Source: Marinobacter excellens HL-55 (GTDB lineage Bacteria > Pseudomonadota > Gammaproteobacteria > Pseudomonadales > Oleiphilaceae). From it: a DNA stretch of 64,000 nucleotides. The translations under genes were made by a program, and so were the position numbers. Location: positions 43,755 through 107,754 of the forward strand of contig LJZQ01000005.1 of NCBI GenBank assembly GCA_001314845.1, read 5' to 3'. Below are positions 36,533 through 44,910 of this stretch, piece after piece. Every line of letters begins with the position of its first letter. Position 1 is the stretch's first letter. The notes under the pieces are model-generated. The model did not search any database. It had not been told where the DNA came from and saw only the letters and a program-made list of their open reading frames with translations.

Positions 36533-37024
36533 ATGGAACAGTTGAGCTTCAATCAGAACATGGCGTTCCAGTCGGCGGCTGTTATTCCCGCTCATGGAAT
36601 ATCTGCGGGTCATCGGCGAGCCGGAGCTCAGCGTGCACTCTCAGATTCTGTCCGGGAGGCCAAGCCCACCACTGGCAACGTGACGGAAATCATCCTGCCG
36701 GAAGGTCAGGTCGATAATGTTCAGCTGCTACTGCCAATGCTGACTCAACTGAATCAGGAAAAACGCTGGTTGGCACTGATTGATCCGCCCCAGTCATTGG
36801 TTGGTAAGTGGCAGAAAATGCACAATATCATCGCCACTGAAATACTGGTGTTGCGCTCAACCGCGGAGTTCTCAGCGCAACAGCTGTCTGAGCGGGCGCT
36901 GCGAGCGGGCACTTGCCATGCGGTTGTGCTCTGGACAAACAAGCTGGGTCGTTCCGCTTTTGAGTCCCTTCAAAAAGCGTCGGCGCAGGGTGATAGCCAC
37001 GGCGTGGTGTTGCGTCACCGCTAA
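36533..37024 (+). CDS. sulA: SOS cell-division inhibitor SulA
   Basis: 163 aa. The core (ITEIILPEGQ.. LLPMLTQLNQEKRWLALIDPP ..ALRAGTCHAVVLW) resembles SulA, a RecA-like fold that binds FtsZ and blocks division during DNA damage. Placement just behind lexA is the arrangement seen in Pseudomonas. GGTGAG site before ATG. Controlled by the lexA SOS box or its own hidden one; I see no second CTG-N10-CAG in the 33-bp gap. Confidence 0.85.
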   Translation: MEQLSFNQNMAFQSAAVIPAHGISAGHRRAGAQRALSDSVREAKPTTGNVTEIILPEGQVDNVQLLLPMLTQLNQEKRWLALIDPPQSLVGKWQKMHNIIATEILVLRSTAEFSAQQLSERALRAGTCHAVVLWTNKLGRSAFESLQKASAQGDSHGVVLRHR

Positions 37025-37030
37025 TCCTGG

Positions 37031-37291
37031 TCAGTGCAGAGTATATCGGGGCTGAGAGTCGGAGAGCTCGTGTTCGTCGTCGTCCCAGTCAAGATCATGA
37101 GCAACCGTGCCGGCCGTTTCGATGCCTGCGGCAATCATGGCTTTGGCGACGCTCAAGTCGCGATCGTCCATCATCTCCCGGGCCTCTTCCGAAAAAGAAA
37201 TGCGCACCAGTGGTGCTGCATCGTCGTCAACGCGGCGCAGGGCGTAATCGCCGTCGGCCAGCTGTACGATTTCAAAAAACGATGGTGACAT
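37031..37291 (-). CDS. Conserved small acidic protein, unknown function
   Basis: 86 aa, acidic (many Asp/Glu, especially DLDWDDDEHELSD at the end). No membrane segment or signal. Its place, convergent to sulA and downstream of an unknown gene, matches small hypothetical genes after lexA-sulA in Pseudomonas (PA3009 position; from memory). Has AAGG about 8 nt before ATG. Function unknown. Confidence 0.7.
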   Translation of the reverse strand: MSPSFFEIVQLADGDYALRRVDDDAAPLVRISFSEEAREMMDDRDLSVAKAMIAAGIETAGTVAHDLDWDDDEHELSDSQPRYTLH

Positions 37292-37343
37292 TCGTTCAAC
37301 CTTTATCTTGGTAAATTCGGTATTACTCGGCTGAGTGGCTTAC

Positions 37344-37844
37344 TTACCACTCACCATGTTGATCTTCGATGCTTCTGCCAAACCGGGTCATGGCCGTAAG
37401 TGTTTGCTTCAGGCCTTCGACAGAGCGGTCTGGCCCTTGCTCGACGGAAATCGCAATGATGTTCTCGGTGGTCACATTCTTGCGCGTAACCGGCGGCTGG
37501 CTCAAAGCCGATTCAAGCTGATCCAGGTGATGCCACCAACTCCCCGCGGTGTCAGATAACTCCTTCAACAGCGCAACTTCGTGCACTTCATACGGAAACA
37601 AGGCTTCAAGTTCGGCCAGTGATTCTGGCGTTTCCTTTTTCCTTTGGTGGCAACGCGCAATCATGATTAACAGCAACTGGCGTGCCCGAAGAAGCAATTC
37701 CGTGGCCCCTTGAGACAGGGCTTCCTTGTCTGCCGCTGGATGTCGGTGTGCAGTTTCATCACCGGTTGCGGATTCGAGCTTGTTCAGTAAGGTACTGGCC
37801 AGAAAAAGTTTTTGAGAGACCAGAGAGTACCATTGTGATGCCAT
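37344..37844 (-). CDS. Conserved protein, DUF6586-like, unknown function
   Basis: 166 aa, mostly alpha-helical, no signal peptide. Starts MASQWYSLVSQKLFLASTLL; the start 37844 follows AGGTG, while the frame running to 38006 has no such site. Resembles the helical protein near lexA-sulA in Pseudomonas (PA3010 position, DUF6586; family name from memory). It is 52 bp upstream of the acidic small gene on the same strand. Confidence 0.65.
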   Translation of the reverse strand: MASQWYSLVSQKLFLASTLLNKLESATGDETAHRHPAADKEALSQGATELLLRARQLLLIMIARCHQRKKETPESLAELEALFPYEVHEVALLKELSDTAGSWWHHLDQLESALSQPPVTRKNVTTENIIAISVEQGPDRSVEGLKQTLTAMTRFGRSIEDQHGEW

Positions 37845-38065
37845 ACAACACCTGCACCTGCGAAGCCCGTTGAAGATCCTGAGAGACAGCCCACTAATAC
37901 TATCATTTTTGAGTGCTGGTTTCTTGCCTTGTTGCGTTGCTGAAAGGGTGCGTGAGACACAAGAAAATACAAACATTCTCTTGAAACGCCCGTTTGAAAC
38001 TGGCAAAAAGGCGCACAGTTTGAACTAGTTTTGATCGTCTTGTGATCCATTTGGAGGTTTTGAGG

Positions 38066-39424
38066 ATGCGGAACCGGCTAATTGCCTCAATAGCGGCGGC
38101 TGTAGTGGGGTTTTCTTCCCCGGTTATGGCAAAGGTGTCTCCGGCTGAAGCTGAGCGTTTGGAAAATGATCTGACCCCAGTGGGTGCAGAACGCTCCGGC
38201 AATGAGTCGGGTACTATTCCGGCCTGGACCGGCGGTCTCAGCACGCCTCCTGCAAATTGGCGGGAAGGAACAGTAGAGGTCAATCCGTTCACGGAGGACG
38301 AGGCGCTGTACGTCGTTACCAGGGACAATCTGGATCAGTATCGCGATAAGCTGTCGGACGGGCACATTCAGATGCTCGAGCAATACGGCCCGGAATTTTT
38401 TATGCCGGTGTATGAGACCCGTCGTACCGCGGCCTTCCCGGAGCACGTTTACGACAAGTTTCGTGAAAATGCGGTCACGGCCGAGCTTCTTGACAACGGC
38501 AACGGTGTTCGCAATACCATCATGACCAGCCCGTTCCCGATTCCACAAAACGGATTGGAAGCAATCTGGAATCACATTCTCCGTTATCGGGGCGAAGAGC
38601 TCTCGTTCCGGAGCGCCTCGGCCACGCCACAGCGAGACGGTTCGTTTAATCCGGTGGTGAACAATTACGATTACTTCTTTGCTTACAGCCGCCCCGGTGC
38701 TGAGCTTGAAGACATTGATAACAAGATTTTTTATCTGAAGACCGAAACCATTGCGCCGTCGACTCTGGCGGGTACCATCACGCTGGTGCATGAAACTCTC
38801 GATCAGGTTCGTTCGCCGCGACTGGCATGGCGATATGACTCCGGCTCACGCCGGTTACGCCGTTCGCCCAACCTGGCTTACGAGACAGACTTGCCGAACT
38901 CATCGTCGCTGCGCTCAGTGGATCAGAAGGATATGTATAATGGCGCACCAAACCAGTACGACTGGGAGCTGAAAGGCAAGCGTGAGCTGATTGTTCCCTA
39001 CAATGCATACAAGTTGCACGACGAAAATGTGCGCCCCGGTGATGTTCTGCAGCCGAACCACATCGATCAAAGCTTGACACGCTATGAGCTGCACCGAGTC
39101 TGGGTGGTTGAGGCCAAGCGCCGTACCGGCATCAGCCACATCTACGATCGCCGTGTGTACTACATCGACGAAGATAGCTGGCAGATTCTGGCTACTGAAG
39201 AATACGACGATGCGGGCGAGCTCTGGCGAGTCTCTGAGGCGCACAACATTGTTTATTATAGTGTGCCGGTCTTCTGGACCACCATGGAAATGACGTATGA
39301 TCTGAAGGCTCAGCGTTATTACATTGATGGTCTGGACAACGGTTACCCGGCCTACAACTTTGTGCCTGGATATCGTGGTAACGAGTTTACGGCAGCGGCA
39401 GCCCGTCGGGCAGCTCGCCGGTAG
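38066..39424 (+). CDS. DUF1329 (LolA-like) periplasmic protein
   Basis: 452 aa. Signal peptide ending VMA/KVS, then the long DUF1329 domain, with the phrase GTIPAWTGG near the N-terminus and YDRRVYYIDEDSWQIL later. Family members are outer-membrane lipoprotein-sorting-like (LolB-type fold) proteins often found with lipid or hydrophobic compound transport; function unproven. Start 38066 follows GGAGG and GAGG; a GTG at 38042 is unlikely. Monocistronic by spacing; a stem-loop follows. Confidence 0.88.
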   Translation: MRNRLIASIAAAVVGFSSPVMAKVSPAEAERLENDLTPVGAERSGNESGTIPAWTGGLSTPPANWREGTVEVNPFTEDEALYVVTRDNLDQYRDKLSDGHIQMLEQYGPEFFMPVYETRRTAAFPEHVYDKFRENAVTAELLDNGNGVRNTIMTSPFPIPQNGLEAIWNHILRYRGEELSFRSASATPQRDGSFNPVVNNYDYFFAYSRPGAELEDIDNKIFYLKTETIAPSTLAGTITLVHETLDQVRSPRLAWRYDSGSRRLRRSPNLAYETDLPNSSSLRSVDQKDMYNGAPNQYDWELKGKRELIVPYNAYKLHDENVRPGDVLQPNHIDQSLTRYELHRVWVVEAKRRTGISHIYDRRVYYIDEDSWQILATEEYDDAGELWRVSEAHNIVYYSVPVFWTTMEMTYDLKAQRYYIDGLDNGYPAYNFVPGYRGNEFTAAAARRAARR

Positions 39425-39429
39425 TCCTC

Positions 39430-39469
39430 CAGTCAGGGGCGTACACCTTTAGGGTGGCGCCTCTGGCTG
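39430..39469 (+). terminator. Stem-loop after the DUF1329 gene
   Basis: A 17-bp stem (with one bulged base and several G-U pairs) and a 5-nt loop, starting 6 bp after the stop. No U tract follows. Plausible terminator or mRNA 3'-end stabiliser. Confidence 0.5.
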
Positions 39470-39517
39470 ACCCGTTTGGCCAGGTCAGTGACTCGCCCCA
39501 TCCGTGGAGAAGACGAC

Positions 39518-39847
39518 ATGGCAGACTCTCAAGCCCTTCTTAAACAGCTGGACCAACTCCGCTCCGAATTGAGTCAGGCGCTTTCCGACCAGAACTGGGA
39601 GCAGCTTGCCGAGCTGAATGCCCTGGTCAAGCCGACCATCGAGCCGCTGATGTTAGAGCTTGAAGCGGGTCGTATTGATCCTGTGTTAATCCGTGATCGG
39701 CTGGAAGCCCTTAACGAGTTTGTGGAATCCGCCAATCAGGTGGCCGTCAAGGCCCGTGATGAGGCCCGCGAATCGCTCAAAGGTGTGAATGAAAATCGAA
39801 ACGCCGCACGAGCCTACCAGAACGTTTCAACACCCCCCCGAAGATAG
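39518..39847 (+). CDS. FliT-like flagellar chaperone/regulatory protein (putative)
   Basis: 109 aa, all alpha-helical and hydrophilic (MADSQALLKQLDQLRSELSQALSDQNWEQLAELNALV). Size, helix pattern and position directly upstream of fleQ match FliT-type proteins, which bind the filament cap protein FliD. No fliD or fliS is in the window, so the identity rests on context. Start 39518 is preceded by GGAGAAG; the longer frame to 39476 has no ribosome site. Confidence 0.55.
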   Translation: MADSQALLKQLDQLRSELSQALSDQNWEQLAELNALVKPTIEPLMLELEAGRIDPVLIRDRLEALNEFVESANQVAVKARDEARESLKGVNENRNAARAYQNVSTPPRR

Positions 39848-39857
39848 TGTCATAAAA

Positions 39858-39886
39858 TTGACTCTGGCGCCCAGACAGTCTTAAAT
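39858..39886 (+). promoter_or_regulatory. Sigma-70 promoter of fleQ
   Basis: TTGACT (39858-39863), 17-bp spacer, TTAAAT (39881-39886), 31 bp before the fleQ start. The spacer contains CTGGCGCCCAG, a perfect palindrome that could be a repressor site. A sigma-70 promoter agrees with fleQ being the top of the hierarchy in Pseudomonas. Confidence 0.75.
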
Positions 39887-39916
39887 ATCGCACAAATTCC
39901 CAAGAGATTTCCGTGA

Positions 39917-41362
39917 ATGTCCAAAAACAACAAAGTGCTGGTGCTGAGTGAGGACGAATCCAGACGAAAGGACCTGATCACTATTCTTGAGTTTGTCGGC
40001 GAAGAGCAGGTTGTGGCCGGCGACGAAGCCTTGGCGCTTTTGGAGTGCGACGACGATCTGGCCCGGGCCGGAATCGGCGCTGCGATCATCAACGGTGAAG
40101 ACGCCGGCAGCGTGCGGCACGTAACCGGCATCTGTAAGTTCATGCAAGGCCTGCCGATTTTGTTGGTGGGCGACCCCGAGCTCAAGGGCGTGTCGGGCGA
40201 CGACTGCGCCCGGATCATCGCCAGAATGGAATGGCCGCTCAATTACACCAAGTTTGTGGATTCGCTGTATCGCGCCCAGATCTATAGGGACCAGTTCAGT
40301 CGCAGCCTGGAACGCGGTCAGCAACGCGGCGTCCAATTATTCCGTAGCCTGGTGGGTACCAGTCGCAAGGTTCAGCAGGTGCGTCAGTTGATGGAGCAGG
40401 TCGCGGACAAAGACGTCAGCGTGCTGATTACCGGTGAGTCGGGTACCGGCAAAGAGGTGGTTGCCCGCAACCTGCACTATCACTCGACGCGCCGCGACAA
40501 GCCCTTTGTGCCGGTTAATTGCGGGGCGATTCCCGCTGAGTTGCTCGAGAGCGAACTGTTCGGCCATGAAAAGGGCGCATTCACCGGTGCCATTACCTCC
40601 CGTGTCGGGCGCTTTGAGTTGGCCGAAGGCGGCACCCTGTTTCTTGATGAAATCGGTGACATGCCCTTGAGTATGCAGGTCAAAATCTTGCGTGTTTTGC
40701 AGGAGCGTACCTTTGAACGAGTTGGCAGCAACCGCACTCAATCGGCAGATGTTCGGGTTATAGCGGCTACCCACAAGCATCTTGAGGAAATGATTGAGTC
40801 CGGTGATTTTCGCGAAGATCTCTATTATCGACTCAACGTGTTCCCCATCGAAATGCCGGCCTTGCGGGAGCGTGTTGAAGATATTCCGCTGTTGATCAAT
40901 GAGCTGATTTCCCGCATGGAAAAAGAGAAGCGGGGATCGTTGCGCATGAATTCCGCTGCGATTATGAGCCTGTGTCGTCACGATTGGCCGGGTAACGTGC
41001 GGGAACTGGCAAACCTGGTTGAACGTCTTGCCATCATGCACCCCTACGGAGTGATTGGTGTGCAGGAGTTGCCCAAAAAATTCCGTTACGTGGACGATTA
41101 TGATGAAAATCGCCCTGTGGAAGACAACGGTATGCCTTCCATTCCCGGCCTGGTCGGACTGGATGCGCCGGCACTGTTGCCGGTTAATGGTATTGATCTG
41201 AAAGATTACCTGTCCAATCTGGAGAAACAGCTGATCCAGCAAGCGCTGGACGAGGCGAGCGGTGTGGTCGCGAGGGCGGCCGAAAAACTGCGCATCCGGC
41301 GAACCACGCTGGTGGAGAAGGTGCGGAAGTACGGCCTTCGGGACGACTCGGACGAAAGCTGA
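39917..41362 (+). CDS. fleQ: Master flagellar regulator FleQ (sigma-54 activator)
   Basis: 481 aa. Residues 1-120 are an atypical receiver without the canonical phospho-Asp; AAA+ domain about 140-370 with Walker A GESGTGKE (173-180) and the sigma-54 contact GAFTGA (220-225); DNA-binding helix-turn-helix about 440-475 ([22 protein letters not shown]). FleQ activates class II flagellar genes, and in Pseudomonas also binds c-di-GMP and represses matrix genes. Here five sigma-54 promoters lie downstream. Confidence 0.96.
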   Translation: MSKNNKVLVLSEDESRRKDLITILEFVGEEQVVAGDEALALLECDDDLARAGIGAAIINGEDAGSVRHVTGICKFMQGLPILLVGDPELKGVSGDDCARIIARMEWPLNYTKFVDSLYRAQIYRDQFSRSLERGQQRGVQLFRSLVGTSRKVQQVRQLMEQVADKDVSVLITGESGTGKEVVARNLHYHSTRRDKPFVPVNCGAIPAELLESELFGHEKGAFTGAITSRVGRFELAEGGTLFLDEIGDMPLSMQVKILRVLQERTFERVGSNRTQSADVRVIAATHKHLEEMIESGDFREDLYYRLNVFPIEMPALRERVEDIPLLINELISRMEKEKRGSLRMNSAAIMSLCRHDWPGNVRELANLVERLAIMHPYGVIGVQELPKKFRYVDDYDENRPVEDNGMPSIPGLVGLDAPALLPVNGIDLKDYLSNLEKQLIQQALDEASGVVARAAEKLRIRRTTLVEKVRKYGLRDDSDES

Positions 41363-41375
41363 TCAGCGCCTCGTT

Positions 41376-41408
41376 ACGGCGTCAAAGGTTTGTAACCTGT
41401 GACGCCGT
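41376..41408 (+). terminator. Hairpin terminator after fleQ
   Basis: Nested perfect pairs: 9 bp (ACGGCGTCA/TGACGCCGT), one A-G mismatch, 5 bp (AGGTT/AACCT), loop TGT. It starts 14 bp after the fleQ stop. The following bases are only partly U-rich. Confidence 0.75.
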
Positions 41409-41490
41409 TCCTGTTTCTGGGTGACGGAAAGTTGTCATTCGTCCCCCGATAGATATTCCTACTTCCTGAAAAATATAAGAAAACTCAAGT

Positions 41491-41506
41491 TGGCACAGTG
41501 TTGGCT
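41491..41506 (+). promoter_or_regulatory. Sigma-54 promoter of fleS-fleR
   Basis: TGGCACAGTGTTGGCT: GG (41492-41493), N10, GC (41504-41505). The -24 TGGCAC is perfect; the -12 part is TGGC rather than TTGC. Lies about 58 bp before fleS and fits FleQ-dependent control of fleSR. Confidence 0.88.
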
Positions 41507-41563
41507 TAATCAAACCTGAACGAAAGTCCGAAGGTCCGTTCCGGATCCGTCAGGGGGAAGGTT

Positions 41564-42802
41564 ATGAGTCACGCACACATTGTCATGGAATCTGCGCACC
41601 AGAAGGCGGGGACCAATGCGGCCGCTGATGTGAACGACAAGGTGACGGCTTTGTTTCCGCAGCAGGATGACGAGGCGGTCGATTCAGCCCTTGAGCTGTT
41701 TAACCGCATGTCGCGTCAGATTACCGACTCTTACCGAACTCTTGAATCTCGGGTCAACCAGCTTTCCGGCGAACTGTCGCACGAAACCCACCAGCGCCAA
41801 CAGGAGCTTGAAGCGAAAGAGCAGCTGGCTGATCGCCTGTCTACTCTGCTGAATGCGTTGCCCGCAGGCGTTGTTGTGCTCGACAAACAGGGTTCTGTGA
41901 GCCAGTGCAACCCTGCAGCCATCGCGCTTTTGGGGGAGCCCCTGGACGGTGAGCGCTGGGTGGATGTTATCCGGCGGTGTTTTTCGCCCCGTAGCGATGA
42001 CGGCCACGAAGTTTCCCTGAAGGACGGCCGGCGCGTCAGTATTGAAATCCGTACCATGGAGAACCAGCCCGGCCAGCTTATTCTACTGACTGACCTGACC
42101 GAAACCCGTCAGTTACAGTCCCAGCTTGCGCACGCGCAACGGCTTTCTGCCATGGGCAAGATGGTGGCGTCGCTGGCGCATCAGATTCGTACGCCCTTGT
42201 CGGCCGCCATTCTCTATGGTGGCCACCTCAGCCAGCCAGAGCTGGATGAAGAGTTGCGTCAACGCTGTGCCTCCCGTCTGATGTCACGGCTGACCCATCT
42301 GGAGCAGCAGGTCCGTGACATGCTCATTTTTGCCCGAGGTGAGACGCGCCTCGCCGAAGAACTGTCGGCCAGTAAGTTGGCGGTGTCTCTTGAGGCTGCT
42401 GTTGAAGGTCTGAATCCGACGGCTAACGCAACGGTGTCGCTGACCAACCGCATTAACGAGCGATGCCGCCTCATGTGCAATCGGGATGCTCTGGTGGGTG
42501 CCTGCATGAACCTGGTCAACAACAGCCTGGAAGCCGGCGCTACCGATGTGCAAGTTGAACTCGACTCTTCTGCACAGGGCATGCAAGTCAAAGTGCGGGA
42601 CAATGGCCCGGGCTTTTCTTCAGAGCAGGCCAATCGTGTTACCGAAGCTTTCTACACCACAAAATCCCACGGTACCGGTCTTGGTCTGGCGGTCGTGCAG
42701 GCGGTGGTTAAGGCCCACAAAGGCCAGTTTTCCATTTACTCACCGGTGCATGGCGGGGCGGTGGCAACACTGCAGTTGCCAACCCTGACCGGCAGGGTAT
42801 AA
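41564..42802 (+). CDS. fleS: Flagellar sensor histidine kinase FleS
   Basis: 412 aa, soluble. N-terminal coil (about 40-90), PAS (about 92-180), phosphoacceptor His206 in LAHQIRTPLS, then the ATPase with N box NLVNNSLEAG, DNGPGF and GTGLGLAV. Phosphorylates FleR. No membrane segments, so the signal is cytoplasmic. GGGGGAAGG ribosome site before ATG. Confidence 0.94.
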   Translation: MSHAHIVMESAHQKAGTNAAADVNDKVTALFPQQDDEAVDSALELFNRMSRQITDSYRTLESRVNQLSGELSHETHQRQQELEAKEQLADRLSTLLNALPAGVVVLDKQGSVSQCNPAAIALLGEPLDGERWVDVIRRCFSPRSDDGHEVSLKDGRRVSIEIRTMENQPGQLILLTDLTETRQLQSQLAHAQRLSAMGKMVASLAHQIRTPLSAAILYGGHLSQPELDEELRQRCASRLMSRLTHLEQQVRDMLIFARGETRLAEELSASKLAVSLEAAVEGLNPTANATVSLTNRINERCRLMCNRDALVGACMNLVNNSLEAGATDVQVELDSSAQGMQVKVRDNGPGFSSEQANRVTEAFYTTKSHGTGLGLAVVQAVVKAHKGQFSIYSPVHGGAVATLQLPTLTGRV

Positions 42803-42827
42803 CGAATAGACGTTGGAGGCGAATAGC

Positions 42828-44285
42828 ATGGCTAAGGCCCAGATTCTGATAGTTGAAGACGACCGTGACTTGCGGGATGCCCTGGTAACCACGCTGGAGC
42901 TGGCAAAATTTCAGGTGCATGAAGCCGCCAACGGGCTGGAGGCTCTGGTGAGCCTCGCGCGCAATCCGGTCGATATGGTCGTCAGTGACGTAAACATGCC
43001 GGGTATGTCAGGTCATGAATTGTTGGCGGAGGTGCAGCGCCACTACCCCGGGCTGCCGATGATGCTGATTACAGCTTACGGTCAGATCAGCCATGCGGTG
43101 TCAGCCATGCAATCCGGCGCTATTGATTACCTGGTCAAGCCGTTTGAGCCGCAGGTCCTGGTCGATGCCGTCACCAAAGTAGTGGGCGGTAGTCGCCAGA
43201 AGAGCAGTGATGAGGCCATCGCGGAAGATCCCATCAGCAAGCGAATGTTCCAGTTGGCTGCCAAGGTGGCTGCCAGTGATTCGACCGTGATGATCTCCGG
43301 TGAAAGCGGTACCGGTAAGGAAGTGTTGGCCCGCTATATTCATCAACAGTCACCGCGGGCGGATCAGCCCTTTGTCGCCATTAACTGTGCGGCGATTCCC
43401 GAAAATATGCTCGAAGCCATACTTTTTGGCCATGAGAAAGGCGCCTTCACCGGCGCGGTGGCCTCGTCACCGGGCAAATTTGAGCAGGCCAATTGCGGCA
43501 CCATTCTGCTGGACGAAATCTCGGAAATGGAGCTTGGTTTGCAGTCCAAACTGCTGAGGGTGCTTCAGGAACGGGAAGTGGAGCGAGTGGGGGGGCGCAA
43601 GACCATTACGCTGGACGTGCGGGTTATCGCCACTACCAACCGGGATCTTGGTCATTATGTTCGTGAGGGTAAGTTTCGGGAAGATCTCTATTACCGGCTA
43701 ACGGTGTTCCCGATGCATTGGCAGCCCCTGCGCGAGCGTCCGCTGGATATCCTGCCGCTGGCCAAATATTTACTGAAAAAACACTGTCGCAAAATGAAAC
43801 TGACCGGGCTCACCCTGGCTGAGGATGCCCGCAGGGCTCTGGCCAGTCACAGTTGGCCGGGTAATGTCCGGGAGCTGGATAACGCAATTCAGCGTGCCCT
43901 GGTGCTGCAGCAAGGTAACGTTATCCATCAGGAAGATTTGTGTCTCGAGCTTGGCATTACTGGCCGTTCGGAGTTGAGCAGTCAGGCCGTCCCGGCGGCG
44001 CAACTGGCGGCGCCATTGCCGGATGTTGAGCCGGTTGAGCCAGGCAACCTGATGGTCGACCCGGAAATTGTGTCGACTGATGAGGTTTCTTCCGAGGCGA
44101 GTTCACTGGGTGATGATCTGCGTCAGCAAGAGTTCCGTATCATTATTCAGACACTCAAGAGGGAGCGCGGTCGTCGCAACCGTGCCGCAGAGCATCTGGG
44201 GATCAGTCCCCGAACCCTGCGTTACAAGCTCGCGCAAATGCGCGACGCCGGTATCGATCTTGAGTCTGAGCTGGCTATGGCATAG
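42828..44285 (+). CDS. fleR: Flagellar response regulator FleR (sigma-54 activator)
   Basis: 485 aa. Receiver with phospho-Asp54 (VVSDVNMPGM), AAA+ with Walker A GESGTGKE (158-165) and GAFTGA (205-210), C-terminal helix-turn-helix (RNRAAEHLGISPRTLRYKL). Activates class III flagellar genes with sigma-54. Start ATG 42828 follows GGAGG by 8 nt; the longer TTG at 42813 lies inside that site. 25 bp behind fleS. Confidence 0.95.
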   Translation: MAKAQILIVEDDRDLRDALVTTLELAKFQVHEAANGLEALVSLARNPVDMVVSDVNMPGMSGHELLAEVQRHYPGLPMMLITAYGQISHAVSAMQSGAIDYLVKPFEPQVLVDAVTKVVGGSRQKSSDEAIAEDPISKRMFQLAAKVAASDSTVMISGESGTGKEVLARYIHQQSPRADQPFVAINCAAIPENMLEAILFGHEKGAFTGAVASSPGKFEQANCGTILLDEISEMELGLQSKLLRVLQEREVERVGGRKTITLDVRVIATTNRDLGHYVREGKFREDLYYRLTVFPMHWQPLRERPLDILPLAKYLLKKHCRKMKLTGLTLAEDARRALASHSWPGNVRELDNAIQRALVLQQGNVIHQEDLCLELGITGRSELSSQAVPAAQLAAPLPDVEPVEPGNLMVDPEIVSTDEVSSEASSLGDDLRQQEFRIIIQTLKRERGRRNRAAEHLGISPRTLRYKLAQMRDAGIDLESELAMA

Positions 44286-44318
44286 TTCTTGTCTGTTATC
44301 GTGCAACCATACTCCTTC

Positions 44319-44344
44319 TGGCACCCTACGGGTGCCACTTTTTT
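44319..44344 (+). terminator. Rho-independent terminator of fleSR
   Basis: TGGCACCC / GGGTGCCA stem, TAC loop, C then T6. Separates fleSR from fliE. Confidence 0.94.
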
Positions 44345-44452
44345 ATCTCCCGCGTTAATGCTTCTCCTGTCTCTGTCAAATGTCTGGCGCTGGTTGCCTG
44401 GCAGCCATGGTAAAAGTCATCAATGTACTGAATATTAACAACAAAATATTTT

Positions 44453-44468
44453 TGGCCTGCTGTTTGCT
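44453..44468 (+). promoter_or_regulatory. Sigma-54 promoter of fliE
   Basis: TGGCCTGCTGTTTGCT: GG (44454-44455), N10, GC (44466-44467), TTGC intact. About 59 bp before fliE. Confidence 0.87.
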
Positions 44469-44526
44469 TTCTCTCCTGTAAGTAAAGAACAAGCGTCACC
44501 CCTGTGGGGTTAGCCTGGAGAGAGAT

Positions 44527-44895
44527 ATGGTTCAGCGTGCCGACATCAACAGTGTTTTGTCCGACATCCGTTCACTGCGTTCACAGATGATGCAGAATCA
44601 GCGCGTCGAGCAGGATCAATCGGTTCGTGGCCGTATTGATGGCCCTCGCAGCGTTCAGGAACCCCGCGAAATCCCGAGTTTCAGCGATATGCTGGGCAAT
44701 GCGGTCAGTAACGTCAATGACGCTCAGAAACTAACCGGCGAACTGCGCACGGCCTATGACATGGGTGATCCGAATGTCGACATCACTCGGGTGATGATCG
44801 CCGCCCAGAAATCGTCTGTGTCTTTTGAGGCCCTTACCCAGGTGCGTAACCGGGTAGTGCGGGCTTACGAAGACATCATGAATATGCCGATCTGA
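44527..44895 (+). CDS. fliE: Flagellar hook-basal body junction protein FliE
   Basis: 122 aa. FliE domain in the second half (SFSDMLGNAVSNVNDAQKLTGELRTAYDMGDPNVD.. MIAAQKSSVSFEALTQVRNRVVRAYEDIMNMPI). Joins the MS ring to the rod. The first ~45 residues are a low-complexity, charged stretch. First gene of the fliEFGHIJ operon behind a sigma-54 promoter. Confidence 0.94.
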   Translation: MVQRADINSVLSDIRSLRSQMMQNQRVEQDQSVRGRIDGPRSVQEPREIPSFSDMLGNAVSNVNDAQKLTGELRTAYDMGDPNVDITRVMIAAQKSSVSFEALTQVRNRVVRAYEDIMNMPI

Positions 44896-44910
44896 TAACG
44901 GAGCACCCGC